A stretch of 5,880 bases of DNA from Rhizobacter sp. (lineage in GTDB: Bacteria > Pseudomonadota > Gammaproteobacteria > Burkholderiales > Burkholderiaceae): positions 1 through 5,880 of the forward strand of contig JACMKW010000421.1 of the NCBI GenBank assembly GCA_014379885.1, in the 5' to 3' direction. The notes under the pieces were generated by a model. The model was not told where the DNA came from. It did not search any database and saw only the letters and a list, made by a program, of their open reading frames with translations. Below are positions 5,348 through 5,880 of this stretch, one piece after another (the stretch's first letter is position 1; the number at the start of each line of letters is the position of its first letter). Position numbers and translations under genes: made by a program.

Positions 5348-5880
5348 GTCGCTTGTCTTACGCGAGAACCGCTGCGGCGCTGGTGTTGGTCAGCGGTTTC
5401 TTCACCGGTTTGACCCAAGCCGCGCCCGGCGCGCATGGCCCCAATGGCGAACACCTCGATGGGCCCAGCGGAACGTCTCGCGCATCGGGGTTGATGCGCT
5501 TGCCCGATGGCAGCGTCAATGCGCCGAAGCTCGCACAGCGCCGCATGGGCATACGCACGCAGCTCGCGCCCGTGACGGCCGCCGCTGCCAGCGTGCAGCT
5601 GCCCGGTCAGGTGGTCGTCGATCCCAACGCTGGCGGCCGGGTGCAGGCCGTGTATGGGGGTCGAATCGAACCTGGGCCGAAGGGCTTGCCTGTGGCCGGC
5701 GAGGCGGTGCGCAAAGGCCAAGTACTGGCCTACCTGCGATACCAATCAGAGCCTTTCGCTGAAGCCAACCAGCGGTCGGAGGCCTCCGAGCTGCGGGCCA
5801 ACCGGATCACCGCGGAGCAGCGCGTGAAGCGCCTCGAATCGCTCGAAGGCACGGTGCCGACCAAGGACATCGAAGCAGCC
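5344..5880 (+). CDS. czcB: CzcB-like RND periplasmic adaptor (membrane-fusion protein), 3' truncated
   Basis: The frame stays open to the window end, giving the first 179 residues. Residues 1-26 are a signal peptide (T-Q-A before A27) without a lipobox Cys, so anchoring by lipid is not expected. PGAHGPNGEHLDGP follows at 28-41, shared with the preceding protein. MRLPDGSVNAPKLAQRRMGIRT near 51-72 and ASVQLPGQVVVDPNAGGRVQAVYGGRIE near 82-109 are the adaptor's membrane-proximal and barrel-sandwich strands. LPVAGEAVRKGQVLAYL near 115-131 is the lipoyl-like half motif (G-x-x-V-x-K-G-x-x-L). From about 138 an Ala/Glu/Arg-rich helix begins the alpha-hairpin that meets the outer-membrane channel. In Czc-type systems this subunit links CzcA and CzcC and can bind metal. 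ATG 5344 is set by GGAGGT and overlaps the upstream stop. Other heavy-metal adaptors (CnrB, NccB, CusB types) cannot be ruled out. Confidence 0.85.
   Translation, partial: MSRLSYARTAAALVLVSGFFTGLTQAAPGAHGPNGEHLDGPSGTSRASGLMRLPDGSVNAPKLAQRRMGIRTQLAPVTAAAASVQLPGQVVVDPNAGGRVQAVYGGRIEPGPKGLPVAGEAVRKGQVLAYLRYQSEPFAEANQRSEASELRANRITAEQRVKRLESLEGTVPTKDIEAA
5443..5459 (+). repeat. 17-base direct repeat, copy 2 (shared peptide motif)
   Basis: This is the second copy of the repeat at 4844-4860, in the czcB-like gene at the same codon phase and the same residue numbers. Recombination between the copies would delete 599 bases and join the signal peptide of the anchored protein in frame to the adaptor. 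Confidence 0.8.

Noticed and set aside
4844..5459. Attachment sites or mobile element ends at the 17-base repeat
   Set aside because: No integrase, transposase or terminal inverted repeats are present, and the repeat is in matching codon phase within a conserved peptide.

Overview
The window is GC-rich (visibly around two thirds G+C) and gene-dense. All convincing genes lie on the + strand. Codon use, the gene families and the gene order suggest a betaproteobacterium, probably Burkholderiales and perhaps Comamonadaceae-like. That placement is an inference from style and synteny, not from a marker gene.

Left part (1-2946): the glycine-rich tail of a TPM-domain (YgcG-type) protein is followed at once by a second, compact TPM-domain protein. 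Twenty bases later comes a secreted seven-bladed YVTN/YncE-type beta-propeller. Its stop overlaps the start of a 12-helix MFS transporter through an ATGA junction. Tight spacing suggests one transcription unit, at least for propeller plus transporter. The propeller has a Met/His-containing insert in blade 2, and its blades carry recurring histidines at an equivalent position.

Middle (2947-3045): about 100 bases between genes, unusually rich in short direct repeats. A TAGAAT box sits at its right edge, so this is the likely control region for the next operon.

Right part (3046-5880, continuing past the edge): the start of a CzcCBA-type heavy-metal efflux operon. It holds a small secreted His-rich CzcI-like protein, a CzcC-like TolC-family outer-membrane protein, a 200-residue periplasmic protein anchored by a C-terminal helix (no family recognised), and the N-terminal 179 residues of a CzcB-like membrane-fusion protein. 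The last three are joined by two ATGA overlaps. The RND pump gene (czcA-like) would be expected just downstream, outside the window. CzcB, CzcC and the pump would form the tripartite channel from periplasm to outside. The CzcI-like and anchored proteins are likely periplasmic metal-handling or regulatory accessories.

The most striking signal is a 14-residue peptide, PGAHGPNGEHLDGP. It occurs at exactly residues 28-41 of both the anchored protein and the CzcB-like adaptor, just after otherwise unlike signal peptides. The two DNA copies differ at 7 of 14 codons, all synonymously. That fits selection on the peptide itself rather than a very recent duplication, and makes it a candidate shared metal-binding or docking element.
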